From NCBI GenBank assembly GCA_032716605.1, contig CM064506.1:22647262-22711261 (forward strand): DNA of 64,000 nucleotides, in the 5' to 3' direction. This DNA is from Paralithodes platypus. Lineage: Eukaryota; Arthropoda; Malacostraca; Decapoda; Lithodidae. The position numbers and the translations under genes are program-made. Below, piece after piece: positions 53,802 through 63,915 of the stretch (positions are counted from its first letter, which is position 1; every line of letters begins with the position of its first letter). The notes beneath the pieces were generated by a model that was given only the letters and a program-made list of their open reading frames with translations, did no database searches and was not told the origin of the DNA.

Positions 53802-54127
53802 AGGAAAACAAGAGGAAAAAAGAACAGGGAAAGAAAAAAGAAAATAAACAAACAAACCACACAGTTTATGTTCAGCATATTAAGTGTTGGTTGACGGACC
53901 GTTTGACTTCAATGTTCTCTTCGAGTGGTAGTCCCTGGAAACGAGTGCTTATTTGAAGCTTCATTCGGTGTTTAATCAATTCTTGACAATAATTGTATTC
54001 AGCTAACTATGATCTCAATAACCATTGATGTAATGAAAATATGAATAGTCTCCTCATACGATTGCACTAGTTCTGTAGTGCTATTATTTACAATCTGTCA
54101 ATTAATAATTCAGTCACTACAAGCTTG

Positions 54128-54180
<53 letters not shown>

Positions 54181-54412
54181 GATACGTATATACAGACCAT
54201 GTGACAATTAAATGAGGAAACTATAATAACACATCTGAATAATGCCAACCTGATTTATAAACACAAATATGAATGTAACCAGACGACGATGCTGTTGTTT
54301 CAGTGGAATAATGGCTCTTTGAGCAGTATGTATCGCCTTACTAGTGGTTGTCCCCTCACAGGATGGGGGGCGCTGCTCAATAAACTCGCCCCTCGGGGCA
54401 AAATCAAATCAA
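53802..54412 (+). mobile_element. 3' UTR and end of the Jockey-like element
   Basis: Follows the stop. Carries one CAGCTAACTATGATCTCAAT unit (near 54000), a poly-T expansion (54133-54177) and ends CACAGGATGGGGGGCGCTGC .. AAAATCAAATCAAAT, a short tandem tail. Confidence 0.6.
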
Positions 54413-54735
54413 ATCTCTCTCTCTCTCTCTCTCATACATCAGAGCTATAACTGCCCACTGATATTGCAAGACACCATGTAGGTCTATATTTACGTTTGTC
54501 TCTCTCACTCACACAAACACACACTCTCACACTCACTCGCTCTCTCTCTCTCATACATCAGAGCTATATAACTGCCCACTGATATTGCAACACACAATGT
54601 AGGTCTATATATACTTCTGTCTCTCTCACTCACACACACTCACACTCTCACACTCACTCGCTCTCTCTCTCTCTCATACATCAGAGCTATATAACTGCCC
54701 ACTGATATTGCAACACACAATGTAGGTCTATATTT
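54413..54735. repeat. ~120-bp tandem repeat, 3 units
   Basis: (CT)n followed by CATACATCAGAGCTATA, CTGCCCACTGATATTGCAA and ATGTAGGTCTATAT, then CACTCACACACACTCACACT. Unit starts near 54420, 54540 and 54660. The contig overlap ends within it. Confidence 0.85.
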
Positions 54736-55065
54736 ACGTTTGTTATGATGGCCCATTATATTTTGTTTGTGATATTTCTAATGATAACATTGTTCGGTGC
54801 ACAACACCTTTCGAACTACTGTGATGTCTCTCCCTTATTGATTTTCACTAACCAAAGTGCAGCACATCTAACCTCGCTAGTAGGTCAAGCCCAGACTCCA
54901 TTCTGTTCAACTAATGTTCGCTTCCTCGCTTCCAACTAATTCCTATCCTGCTTGCTTCTCGGTGGTCAAGGTGGAAATTGGCTCAGACTAAATTATTGTT
55001 TGTAATTTCGATTATGTATCTTGTAACCATTTTCTCTACGTGACAATCCAATTCAGACAATAATT
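54736..55065. other. Unassigned interval
   Basis: Holds a 64-codon open frame (54745-54939) with a hydrophobic start MMAHYILFVIFLMITLFG. No family is recognised and no splice or promoter context supports it. Confidence 0.4.
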
Positions 55066-55271
55066 TTAACCCATCCAGTACCAGCGACGTCAGTTTCTGG
55101 CAACTATAAGACGATTGTATTCAGCTTAGGCAGGACCTCTAGCAATAATAAGGCTTCCATATCTGTCAACCAACCCTTTGAACTACCACAGATCCTTCCT
55201 AAGCAGCATACTATCGTCAAAATATAGCTAGACTAAAATATATCACACGTCGCTGGTACTCAAAGGGTGAA
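55066..55271. mobile_element. Family C MITE
   Basis: TTAACCCATCCAGTACCAGC to CGCTGGTACTCAAAGGGTGAA. Confidence 0.8.
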
Positions 55272-55550
55272 ATTCAATGGAGATTTGTATATTTCATTGA
55301 ATGTATATATCTCTGTACAGATATATGTGAGGGGAGGGTGGGGGGGGGGGGAGCAGTAAATAACGATAGCAATGTGTTGACGTAGATTTACACAAGGGGT
55401 CATCGTTTATCTTCTAAAGTACGGCAATATATCAATGGAATCCAAGGTCAAATTGTCTAGTCTTCTAGTCGCCCGTCTTGGTGTGTATTATACTATGCAT
55501 TTAACTGTTTTACAGCCATCTATGTTTTTAAAGTTCTAGAAAAATATACT

Positions 55551-55551
55551 A

Positions 55552-55606
<55 letters not shown>

Positions 55607-55710
55607 ATGTATATACAGTATATATATATATATATATATACAATATGTATGGATAGATAGATACAGTATAAAGATAGATATATAGGTGTATGTGTGTGTC
55701 TCTGTATCTG

Positions 55711-55756
<46 letters not shown>
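55551..55756. repeat. (TA)n and (CA)n microsatellites
   Basis: TA runs at 55551-55602 and 55621-55640, CA run at 55713-55756. Confidence 0.95.
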
Positions 55757-55759
<3 letters not shown>

Positions 55760-55848
55760 GCGGATACGGTTTGATGGTGTTTGTCAATTTTAGAAGGCCC
55801 AATATTTTCACTTCTGGTCAGATCATTTTTATAGTGTATATCCTCCCA

Positions 55849-56028
55849 TTAACCCTTTCTGTTCCGTTGACATTTTTTTAACTATATTCTGGCTACTAAT
55901 GGACGATTTTATTCAGTTTAAAAAGGGCCTCCAGCCTTTAACAGGCTTCGAACTATCTCACTTAACCATTTTACTACCACAGATCCTTCTCAAACTGCAC
56001 AAAATCGTCTAAATATACCAAAATAATA
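55849..56028. mobile_element. Family C MITE, right end missing
   Basis: TTAACCCTTTCTGTTCCGTT, AGGCTTCGAACTATCTCACT, GCACAAAATCGTCTAAATAT; then stops. Confidence 0.8.
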
Positions 56029-56078
56029 TTGAATACATTCTTGTACTACTTCAAGCTATTCGTTATTACTGTATTTCG

Positions 56079-56135
56079 CAGTTGACCACTTGCGAATTTC
56101 AGGCGAAAAGGAAGTTCGAGCCGTAAACATCGATT
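56079..56135. mobile_element. Family F terminal fragment
   Basis: GTTGACCACTTGCGAATTTC .. AAAGGAAGTTCGAGCCGTAA. One end only. Confidence 0.6.
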
Positions 56136-56170
56136 AACGAGTGAATCCCTGTAATTTGAGATTCTCCGTT

Positions 56171-56526
56171 TTAGGGGGAAGTAGTGGATATTTCTGGACC
56201 GCCTTCTACCTCATGGTTAGCCCTATTAGTTTTGATATTGTAAGACGTTCTCCCTATAAGTATGTCGATGTTAAGCCTTTTCATCCAAAATCTGTATCGA
56301 TATCAAAACCTTTTGTGCCATGTAGGTGTCGATGTTATCCTGGCGAGCGATAGCAAGCCTTCAATTTGGAGGAACCGGGACATTTTTCTATCGGAAAATG
56401 TACAAACTTATCTCGAAGGGGGATCTTGAGGATAATTGATTACATTTGATGGAGGTCTAGGGAGGAAACTAAACCATTTGTAAATACATGAATACACAGA
56501 TAAATAAATATACCCTACTCCCTTAA
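56171..56526 (-). mobile_element. Family A MITE, first of a three-element train
   Basis: TTAGGGGGAAGTAGTGG start, core CCTGGCGAGCGATAGCAAGC, GATGGAGGTCTAGGGAGGAA, end CTACTCCCTTAA. The hairpin is deleted (ACCGGGACATTTTTC). Confidence 0.85.
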
Positions 56527-56899
56527 GGGGGGTGACCTGCTTTTTGTTACTTCTCTCCTTTTCTCTCTTTCTCTGGCTTGTATCCATTCGGCCCCATTCA
56601 GCCAACTATTTTAAGACGTTTATCCCCATCTAGGTGTCGATTTCTTCCTGGCGGGCGATAGCGAGCCAGCATTATATGAAGAAATCCGGCTTCGCCGGAG
56701 ACATTTTTCTATCGAAAAATGTACAAATTTAGCTGTCAAAACAAAATAAAAAATATGCTGGCTCGCTACCGCTCACCAGTAAACAATTGACACCTGGATG
56801 GGGATAAACGTCTTAAAACAGTAGGCTGAATGGGGCCAAATGGATACAAGCCAGAGAAAGATAGAAAAGGACAGAACAAAAACAGGTCATACCCCTTAA
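56523..56899 (+). mobile_element. Family B MITE, middle of the train
   Basis: TTAAGGGGGGTGACCTGC to ACAGGTCATACCCCTTAA. Hairpin CCGGCTTCGCCGG perfect. Both TTAA ends are shared with neighbours. Confidence 0.9.
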
Positions 56900-57258
56900 G
56901 GCGGTATGGGCGTATTTATTTGCTTTATTTATTTTGTTTATATGTTGTTTTTAGTTTCCGCCATCGACCCCCATCAAGCTTAAAAAAAACATCCCCCCCC
57001 CCCCCTCCATCCTTCGAGATAATTGTTTACATTATTCGGTAGAAAAATGTCCCGTCCGAAGGCCGGTTCCTCCTGCCTCGCTTTTGCAGGAAAAAATCTA
57101 CACGTAAATGGCTCGAAAGTTCCTAATATTGACAAAGAACTGGGGTGAAAGGTCTTCAAAACGCTAAAATAATGGAATGAACGTCAACAAATCTCAAAGG
57201 TAATGAGACTAAACATGAGGGAGAATGGGGGCCGGAACAAACAATCGGCTCCTCTTAA
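56896..57258 (+). mobile_element. Family A MITE, last of the train
   Basis: TTAAGGCGGTATGGGCG to CGGCTCCTCTTAA. The core is shortened (CTCGCTTTTGCAGGAAAAAA). Confidence 0.85.
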
Positions 57259-57310
57259 GCAGTTCCCAAAATAGTTCGTCAGAGTATCAGAATTTCCGCT
57301 GTAAAAATGG

Positions 57311-57490
57311 CTCCCCCCGTGCTGTATTAATGTCCGTCAGATGTTGAATAAGGTGGGTAAGTGTAGGAACATGTCTGTATATCTCACTCAACAAGAAGAA
57401 ATCATGAGTATAAATATTGCTGATACCAGAATATTGATCAACGTATTATATATACTTGGTGCCGAGACATGACTTATTTGGCCGACTGTA
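57311..57490 (-). mobile_element. Family D MITE, one end missing
   Basis: GTGCTGTATTAATGTCCGTC .. ATTGCTGATACCAGAATATT .. GACTTATTTGGCCGACTGTA. Confidence 0.7.
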
Positions 57491-57567
57491 CCTGGACATG
57501 GAGAGGGGTCTTATATCTTAGCCTGATTTAGTGTCTCTGTCAGTTCTTGCCGTCTCATCCCAAATCC

Positions 57568-57927
57568 TCAAGGGGGAAAGGGTATATATTTAGGTAGATT
57601 ATTTCATATATATATATATATAATTTTTTTTTTTTTTTTTTTTTTTTTTCCCTAGACCTCCATCAAACTTAAAACAAACATCCATTAGATCCCCCTTCTA
57701 GATTAATTTGTACATCAGTCGGTTTTCTAAAATTACAGACTCACTATCGTTCGCCAGGAGAAAAATCGACACCTAAAAGAACGAACGGTTTTAATACTGA
57801 CAAAGAAATGGGGCATAAAGTCTTAAAATCGCAAACTAATGGAATGAACATCATAAAATGTCAAAACTAATGGGGCTAAACATGAGGGAGATTGGGGGCC
57901 ACAAAAAACCGGCCCATCTCCCCTTAA
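57568..57927 (+). mobile_element. Family A MITE with poly-T
   Basis: TCAAGGGGGAAAGGG start, (TA)n and poly-T at 57600-57650, then CCTAGACCTCCATCAAAC. The hairpin is lost; core ACTCACTATCGTTCGCCAGG. Right TTAA shared with C. Confidence 0.85.
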
Positions 57928-58144
57928 CCCCTTCAGTACCAGCGACGTATTTTCCATTTGATTTCAACTACATTTAGGTGAGTTTATGAAGCTTAGGAAG
58001 GATACATGGTAACTAAAAGAAATATTTGAGATAGTGTGTAGCCTTTCTATCAGTACATGTCCTTCCTAAGCTGAATAATAATAGAAGCGCTTAATAGTTG
58101 CCAGAGTATAATGAAAAGGACATCACCGGTACTAAACGGGTTAA
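57924..58144. mobile_element. Family C MITE
   Basis: TTAACCCCTTCAGTACCAGC to CACCGGTACTAAACGGGTTAA region. Confidence 0.85.
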
Positions 58145-58185
58145 GGCCAGCCCTATGAGAGTTGTTCTGAACCTCAATGGTCAGG

Positions 58186-58525
58186 TTAAGGGGGGTGACC
58201 TGCTTTCTTTTATCTTATTTTCTCTCTTTCTCTTGGTTGTATCCATCGGCCCCATTCAGCCTACTTTTTTTAGACGTTTATTTCCATCCAGGTGTCGATT
58301 TCTTCCTGGCGAGCATAGCGAACCAGCATTATATGGAGAAATCTGGCTTCGCTGTAGACATTTTTCTATCGAAAAATTTACAAATTTAGCCTGCTGTCAA
58401 AAACATTTTAGATAATATGCTGGCTCGCTACCGCTCGCCAGGAAAAAATCGACACCTAGATGGGGATAAACGTCTGAAAACAGTAGGCTGAATGGGGCCG
58501 AATGGATACAACCCAGAGAGGGTGG
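58186..58525 (+). mobile_element. Family B MITE, right terminus lost
   Basis: TTAAGGGGGGTGACCTGC, both foldback arms present, stops at ATACAACCCAGAGAGGG. Confidence 0.85.
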
Positions 58526-58538
58526 GATAACTATTACA

Positions 58539-58753
58539 TTAACCCCTTCTGTACCGGCAACGTCTTTATAATTTTATTCTAGCTATATTCATGTGATTTT
58601 GTGCAGTTTAAGAAGGATCTGTTGTGTTTAAAAGGGTTAAGTGAGATAGTTCGAAGCCTGTTAATTGCTGGAGGCCCTTTTTAAGCTTAATAACATCGTC
58701 TAATAGTAGCCAGAATAAAGTTAAAAGGACGACACCGGTACAGGAAGGGTTAA
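58539..58753. mobile_element. Family C MITE, complete
   Basis: TTAACCCCTTCTGTACCGGC to CACCGGTACAGGAAGGGTTAA. The 130 bp after it is unassigned. Confidence 0.85.
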
Positions 58754-58884
58754 CAAAAATCAATATATAAGACGCAATAAAATTAAGTAAAAATAAAAAA
58801 GGGGATGGGGTATTTCGTACTGGACAACTAAATGCTCTTCCGTATGCGATATATTGCCGTTATTCCATATTGGACATTGCATCG

Positions 58885-59003
58885 TTAACCCGCACAGTAC
58901 TGGTGACGTCTCTTTAATTTTATTCTGGCTACTATTAGACGATTTTATTCAGTTTAAAATTGGCCTTGAGCAACAAACAGGCTTCTAACTATCTCACTGA
59001 ACC
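58885..59003. mobile_element. Family C left half
   Basis: TTAACCCGCACAGTACTGG, TTAGACGATTTTATTCAGTT, ends CTATCTCACTGAACCC where family A sequence begins without its terminus. Confidence 0.8.
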
Positions 59004-59004
59004 C

Positions 59005-59666
59005 TATTAATTCATGTATTCCTATATTTTGTTTTAGTTTTCTCCCTAGACCTCCATCAAGCTTAGAAAAACACCCCCTAGACCTCCATCAAGCTTAGAA
59101 AAACACCCCCTAGACCTCCGTCAAGCTTAGAAAAACACCCCCTAGACCTCCATCAAGCTTAGAAAAACACCCCCTAGACCTCCATCAAGCTTAGAAAAAC
59201 ACCCCTAGACCTCCATCAAGCTTAGAAAAACACCCCCTAGACCTCCATCAAGCTTAGAAAAACACCCCCTAGACCTCCATCAAGCTTAGAAAAACACCCC
59301 CTAGACCTCCATCAAGCTTAGAAAAACACCCCCTAGACCTCCATCAAGCTTAGAAAAACACCCCCTAGACCTCCATCAAGCTTAGAAAAACACCCCCTAG
59401 ACCCCCCTTCAAGATAAATGTGTACATTTTTCGGTAGAAAATTTTCCCGGCCAAAGGCCGGTTTCTCTTAGAATTGAAGGCTCGCTATCGCTCGCCAGGG
59501 AATAATCGACACCTAAATTGCACGAAAGGTCTAAAATTGACAAAGAAATGAGGCGAAAGGTCTTAAAATCGACTAACTAATGGGGCAAGCACCTTAACAT
59601 CTGAAAACTAATAGGGCTAAACATGAGGGAGAAGGAGGTCCAGAAAAACTGTCTGCCTCCCCTTAA
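59005..59666 (+). mobile_element. Family A MITE with internal minisatellite
   Basis: Starts within the element at ATTAATTCATGTATTCC, contains the 32-bp array, then hairpin CCGGCCAAAGGCCGG, core GCTCGCTATCGCTCGCCAGG and end TGCCTCCCCTTAA. Confidence 0.9.
59046..59400. repeat. 32-bp minisatellite, 11 units, from family A interior
   Basis: Unit CTAGACCTCCATCAAGCTTA + GAAAAACACCCC is a single-copy block in all other A elements. Units are nearly identical, so the expansion is recent. Confidence 0.95.
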
Positions 59667-59745
59667 TGTTCTTATATAACGGGTTGTTGACGTCATTGTT
59701 GTTACTATACCCTGTTCCAAATAAGTAGGCCAATGGTCATGAACA

Positions 59746-59961
59746 TTAACCCCTTCTGTACCGAAACGTCCTTATTGGCAATTATTCTAGCTATGTTTAG
59801 GCGATTTTGCGCAGTTTGAGAAGAATCTGTGGTATTAAAAAGGGTTGAGTGAGATTGTTCGAAGCCTGTTAATTGCTGGAGGCCCGTTTTAAACTGAGTA
59901 CAATTGTCTAGTAGTAGCCAGAATAAAGTTAAACAGACGTCGCTGGTACAGAAGGGGTTAA
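59746..59961. mobile_element. Family C MITE, complete
   Basis: TTAACCCCTTCTGTACCG to CGCTGGTACAGAAGGGGTTAA region; 216 bp. Confidence 0.85.
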
Positions 59962-59989
59962 ACTCTCTAACTCACGAACGACTAGAGTA

Positions 59990-60115
59990 ATCCACCTAAT
60001 ATATGTCTACCGTTTGGGAAGGGTCAGCCAGGGAATAGGTGTGGAAATGCACAGCCCATTTCCTCTAGCCCTTTTGGAGTTACAGAGATTATGGTTCACA
60101 ATTTCTGGCCTAGCT
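59990..60115. mobile_element. Family G-related fragment
   Basis: GGGAAGGGTCAGCCAGGGAA and GGAGTTACAGAGATTATGG are reverse matches to 23315-23495. Confidence 0.45.
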
Positions 60116-60183
60116 ATTTGGAACAGGGTGTAGAATAACAACGAAGTACTTTTTTTTTTTTTTTTTTTTGCTATGCAACACAA

Positions 60184-60397
60184 TTAATCCATACAGTACC
60201 GGGGATGTCCGTGTCATCCTATTCTGGCAATTACTAGATGATTTTATTCAGCTCAGGAAGGACATTTAGCTATAATTAGGCTTCCAACTATCTCAACCAA
60301 CCTTCTTAAACTACCACAGATCCTTCCTAAGCTTCATAATATCGTCCAAGTATAGCTAGAATAAAATATAATGCGTCGCTGGTACTGAAAGGGTTAA
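60184..60397. mobile_element. Family C MITE
   Basis: TTAATCCATACAGTACCGG to CGCTGGTACTGAAAGGGTTAA region. Confidence 0.8.
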
Positions 60398-60473
60398 TAG
60401 CTCCTAATTTACGAAGCAGGTACCTTGCCATTAATCTATATTATAGGAATTTATGTCTTAATTGTTTTTTTGT

Positions 60474-60870
60474 TTACCGTTGTTGTGGTTGTGGTTGTTG
60501 TGGTTGTGGTTGTTGTGGTAGTGGTTGTTGGTGTTGTGGTGGTTGTTGGTGTTGTTATTGTTGTTGTGGTGGTGGTGGTGGTTGGTCTTGGTGTTGTGGT
60601 GGTTGTAGTTGTTGTTGTGGTTGTGGTTGTGGTTGTTGTTGTTGTGGTTGTTGTTGTTGCTGTGGTTGTGGTTGTGGTTGTTGTTGTGTTTGTGATTGTT
60701 GTTGTGGTTGTTCTGGTGGTTACTGTTGTTTTTATTGTCGCTGTTGTTGTTGTTGGTGTTGGTGTTGTGGTAGTTGTAGTTGTGGTGGTTATGGTTGTGG
60801 TTGTGTTTGTGGTTGTTCTGGTGATTGTAGTTGTTATTATTGTCGATGTTGTTGTTGTTGTTGTTGTAAT
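60474..60870. repeat. (GTT)/(GGTTGT) trinucleotide-type tract
   Basis: About 400 bp of GTT and GTG triplets in mixed order. No stop codon arises in several frames, giving poly-Val, poly-Thr and poly-Asn/His frames on both strands that are not proteins. Confidence 0.95.
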
Positions 60871-61023
60871 CCACCCCCTTTTCCATACCCCCCCCCCCAC
60901 ACTAAAGCCCCGTGTTTCATATTCGCTATTATCGCTCCGTAGTCCGGGTGAGTGGGGGGGGATCAATGTATCGACTCTATTTTTCACCTTCTTTACAGGC
61001 ATCAGCTTCACGTATTGATTAAT

Positions 61024-61044
61024 GTGTGTGTGTGTGTGCGTGCG

Positions 61045-61086
<42 letters not shown>

Positions 61087-61265
61087 AAACTAAGGTATTC
61101 ATTTAGTTTTTAGTTAAATACAGTACATATTTACATATATATTTACACAGCCTAATACAAAATAGACCGAGCCCTTTGAGAGCTACACTTACCCTCAAAG
61201 AGCGAGAGGGAATAGGTGAGGGAAATGTTTGCCCTACAGAACAAACATACTGTATATGCTAAGGA
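61024..61265 (-). repeat. Reverse copy of the (CT)n-attached interspersed repeat
   Basis: (TG)n(GA)n then GAAACTAAGGTATTC, CCTTTGAGAGCTACACTTAC and ATACTGTATATGCTAAGG mirror 42530-42735. Confidence 0.75.
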
Positions 61266-61276
61266 ACACCCCGTTC

Positions 61277-61611
61277 TTAAGGGGAGGTATTTAGTTTGTT
61301 CCCTAGACCTCCATCAAGCTTAAAATTACACCCCCTTGAGTCCCTTTCAAGATAAATTTGTACATTTTTCGGTAGAAAAATTTCCCGGCCGAAGGCCGGT
61401 TCCTCTTAAATTACAGGCTCGCTATCGCTCGCCAGGATAAAATCGACACCTAAATGGCACGAAAGGTCTTAAAATTGACAGAAATGGGTTGAAAGTTCTT
61501 AAAATCTTCAAAATAATGGGGCAAACGTCTTAAAATTAGAAAAACAATGAGGCTAAACATGAGGGAGAAAGGAGTCAAGAAAAAATCCCTCAAGTGGAGA
61601 TCTCCCCTTAA
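61277..61611 (+). mobile_element. Subtype A2 MITE, cleanest copy
   Basis: TTAAGGGGAGGTATTTAG to GTGGAGATCTCCCCTTAA. Hairpin CCGGCCGAAGGCCGG and core GCTCGCTATCGCTCGCCAGG perfect. Confidence 0.95.
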
Positions 61612-61745
61612 CATTTATCCTTCATTACAAACCCCAATGTACTTGAATAAATGAATGCAATCACACGATCTTCCCGGGATTCGAACTCTGAACACCACAC
61701 CCAGAACATAAGCATCTAAACCATTACACCACCAATACAGGTAAA
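61612..61745 (-). mobile_element. tRNA-derived SINE, type 1
   Basis: CGGGATTCGAACTCTGAACA (B box) and CTAAACCATTACACCACC (A box); tail starts right at the A2 TTAA. Confidence 0.75.
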
Positions 61746-61754
61746 CAATAGATC

Positions 61755-61862
61755 CAATGCTAACAAAGAAATGAATGAAAACAAGTATGTGTTCCACCGG
61801 GATTTGAACCTGGGTTACCACATACAGATTTTAAACACTCGAACCATTATCCAAAAAGTGAT
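61755..61862 (-). mobile_element. tRNA-derived SINE, type 2
   Basis: CGGGATTTGAACCTGGGTTA and CACTCGAACCATTATCC. Slightly truncated. Confidence 0.7.
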
Positions 61863-61900
61863 CGAGAAAGTCAGTCATGTGTGTGTGCAGTTAATGCAGA

Positions 61901-61914
61901 TTAAGGGGAGATGG

Positions 61915-61953
<39 letters not shown>

Positions 61954-62275
61954 CCCATGTATTACTTTATTTCTTAGTTTCCTCGCTAGACCTCCATCAA
62001 GCTTAGAAAAACACCCCCTAGACCCCTTTGTACAATTTTCGGTAAAAGAATGTCCGGGCCGAAGGCCAATTCCTCTTAACATTTCAGGCTCGCTATATCT
62101 CGCCAGGAATAAGGCTACGCCTAAATGGCTCGAAAGGTCTTAAAATTGACAACTAAATGGGGCGAAAGGTGTTAAAATCGCCAAACGAATGGCCCGAACG
62201 TCTTATAATTTCAAAACAAATGGGGCTTAACACGAGGGAGAAAGAAGACCAGAAAAACGACCCGCCTCCCCTTAA
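61901..62275 (+). mobile_element. Family A MITE with poly-T
   Basis: TTAAGGGGAGATGGGCC then poly-T (61919-61953), CCTAGACCCCTTTGTAC; ends ACGACCCGCCTCCCCTTAA. Confidence 0.9.
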
Positions 62276-62325
62276 ATGGAAGTCGATCTAATGATGGAGA
62301 ACTGAAAGAGACGAACTGTTCTGAC

Positions 62326-62704
62326 TTAAGGGGAGGAAGTTGTTTTTTCGAGTCTTCCTCCTCCTCCCTCATGTTTAGCCCTATTAGTTATGAGATTTCA
62401 AGACATTAGTCCCACTAGTTTGGCGATATTCAGACCTTTTGCCCCATTTCTTTGCCAATATTAAGACTTTTCGTGCCACTTAGGGGGTCGATTTTTTCCC
62501 TGGCGAGCGATAGCGAGCCTGTATTTGAAGAGGAATCGGCCGGGACATTTTTCAACCGTAAAACGTACAAATTTATATCGAAGGGGGTTCTTGTAGGTGT
62601 TTTTTTAAGTTTGATAAAGGTTTAGAGAGCAAACTAACCCCCTCCTTAAACCATTGAGCCGAACCAGTCAATTATGCTGCACAATACCGTCTGAGCTCCC
62701 TTAA
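62326..62704 (-). mobile_element. Subtype A5 MITE
   Basis: TTAAGGGGAGGAAGTTG to GTCTGAGCTCCCTTAA. Very similar to 41811-42199. Confidence 0.9.
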
Positions 62705-62749
62705 CCTCAATAATTGAATTTGCTTTGCAGGGTGGCTGAATGTGGATTT

Positions 62750-63014
62750 ACTCCTTTCGAGATCCAATAAGCATTTTTTTTTAGTTATAAGCATCTCTCT
62801 TTTGTTCCGGCTATTATCAGACTTTATTAATTCCGATTAGGAAGGGTATATGGAAGTCAAATTCCGATTAGGAAGGGTATATGGAAGTCAAATTCCGATT
62901 AGGAAGGGTATATGGAAGTCAAATTCCCACAGATCCTTCCAAAGCTGGTTTAAAATCGTCTAATGATAGCCAGACTAAACTGTCGAAATGCGTCACATAC
63001 TTCACAGGGTTTAA
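62750..63014. mobile_element. Subtype C2 MITE with internal triplication
   Basis: CTTTCGAGATCCAATAAGC to AAATGCGTCACATACTTCAC. A 31-bp piece (ATTCCGATTAGGAAGGGTAT ..) is present three times at 62830-62923. Confidence 0.75.
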
Positions 63015-63126
63015 ATCAATTGAATGTTCTTGGGTGATTTGAACATTCCTTTTCTATTATAGATTAATTCGTGGAGTATCAAATACATATTACATTTGGT
63101 GTTTGGTGGGACAAAGCAAATAGTGA

Positions 63127-63495
63127 TTAAGGGGAGATGGTTCACTTTTTGGGCGATTTTTGCATGTATTAATTATTTTTCTAGTTTCCTCCCTAGACCT
63201 CCATCAAATTTAAACAAACATCCATTAGATCCCTCTTCTAGATTAATTTGTACATTTTTCGGTAGAAAAATGTCCCGGCCGAAGGCCGTTTCTGCCAACA
63301 TTACAGGCTCACTATCGTTCGCCAGGGAAAACATCGACACCTAAATAGCACGAAAGGTCTAAATATTGACGAAGAAATGGGGCTAAAGGTCTTAAAATCG
63401 ACTAACTAATGGGGCAAACATCTTAGCATCTGAAAACTAATGGGGCTAAACACGAGGGAGAAAGTGGTCCAGAAAACCGGGCCATCCTCCCTTAA
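63127..63495 (+). mobile_element. Subtype A4 MITE
   Basis: TTAAGGGGAGATGGTTCAC to GGGCCATCCTCCCTTAA. Nearly the same as 30083-30453. Confidence 0.9.
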
Positions 63496-63592
63496 TTAAT
63501 CATGTTGAACTGTACGTAAAAGTTCGATTGAATATTTTAGTAATGAAACTCCATAATATGTTGTTTGGATTATTAGACTGTTATTATTATGC

Positions 63593-63915
63593 TCGGGGAA
63601 ACATGGGTCGTTTTTCTGCCCCCCCTTCCTCCTCATGTTTAGCCCCCATTAGTTTTCAGGTTTTATGATGTAATTTGCCTCATTAGTTTGTCGATTTTAA
63701 GACCATTCGCTCCATTTACTTGTCAATTATAAGACCTTTCGTGCTATGTAGGTTTCGATTCTTTCCTGGCGAACGATAGTGAGCCTGCAATTTAGGAAGA
63801 ACCGGCCTTCGGCCTGCAAATTTTTCTACCGAAAAATGTACAAATTAATCTAGAAGGGGGATCTAATGGATGTTTTCTTTAAGTTTGATGGAGATGTATG
63901 GAGGAAACTAAACAC
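63593..63915 (-). mobile_element. Family A MITE, ends decayed
   Basis: GGGGAAACATGGGTCG start without TTAA, core CCTGGCGAACGATAGTGAGC, GATGGAGATGTATGGAGG. Confidence 0.8.

Larger units (their letters stand above)
49001..54557. other. Second (clean) copy of the overlap
   Basis: Same content as 42572-48900 but with longer readable frames. The first 75 bases after the gap also carry a few small indels relative to 42572. This copy should be used for interpretation. Confidence 0.9.

Noticed and set aside
54745..54939. Small secreted protein (64 codons with hydrophobic start)
   Set aside because: No family, promoter or splice context; such frames are expected by chance. Kept only as an unassigned interval.
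60425..61018. Long poly-Val frame (+) and poly-Thr/Asn frames (-)
   Set aside because: Produced by a GTT/GTG triplet tract; open on several frames of both strands with no domain.
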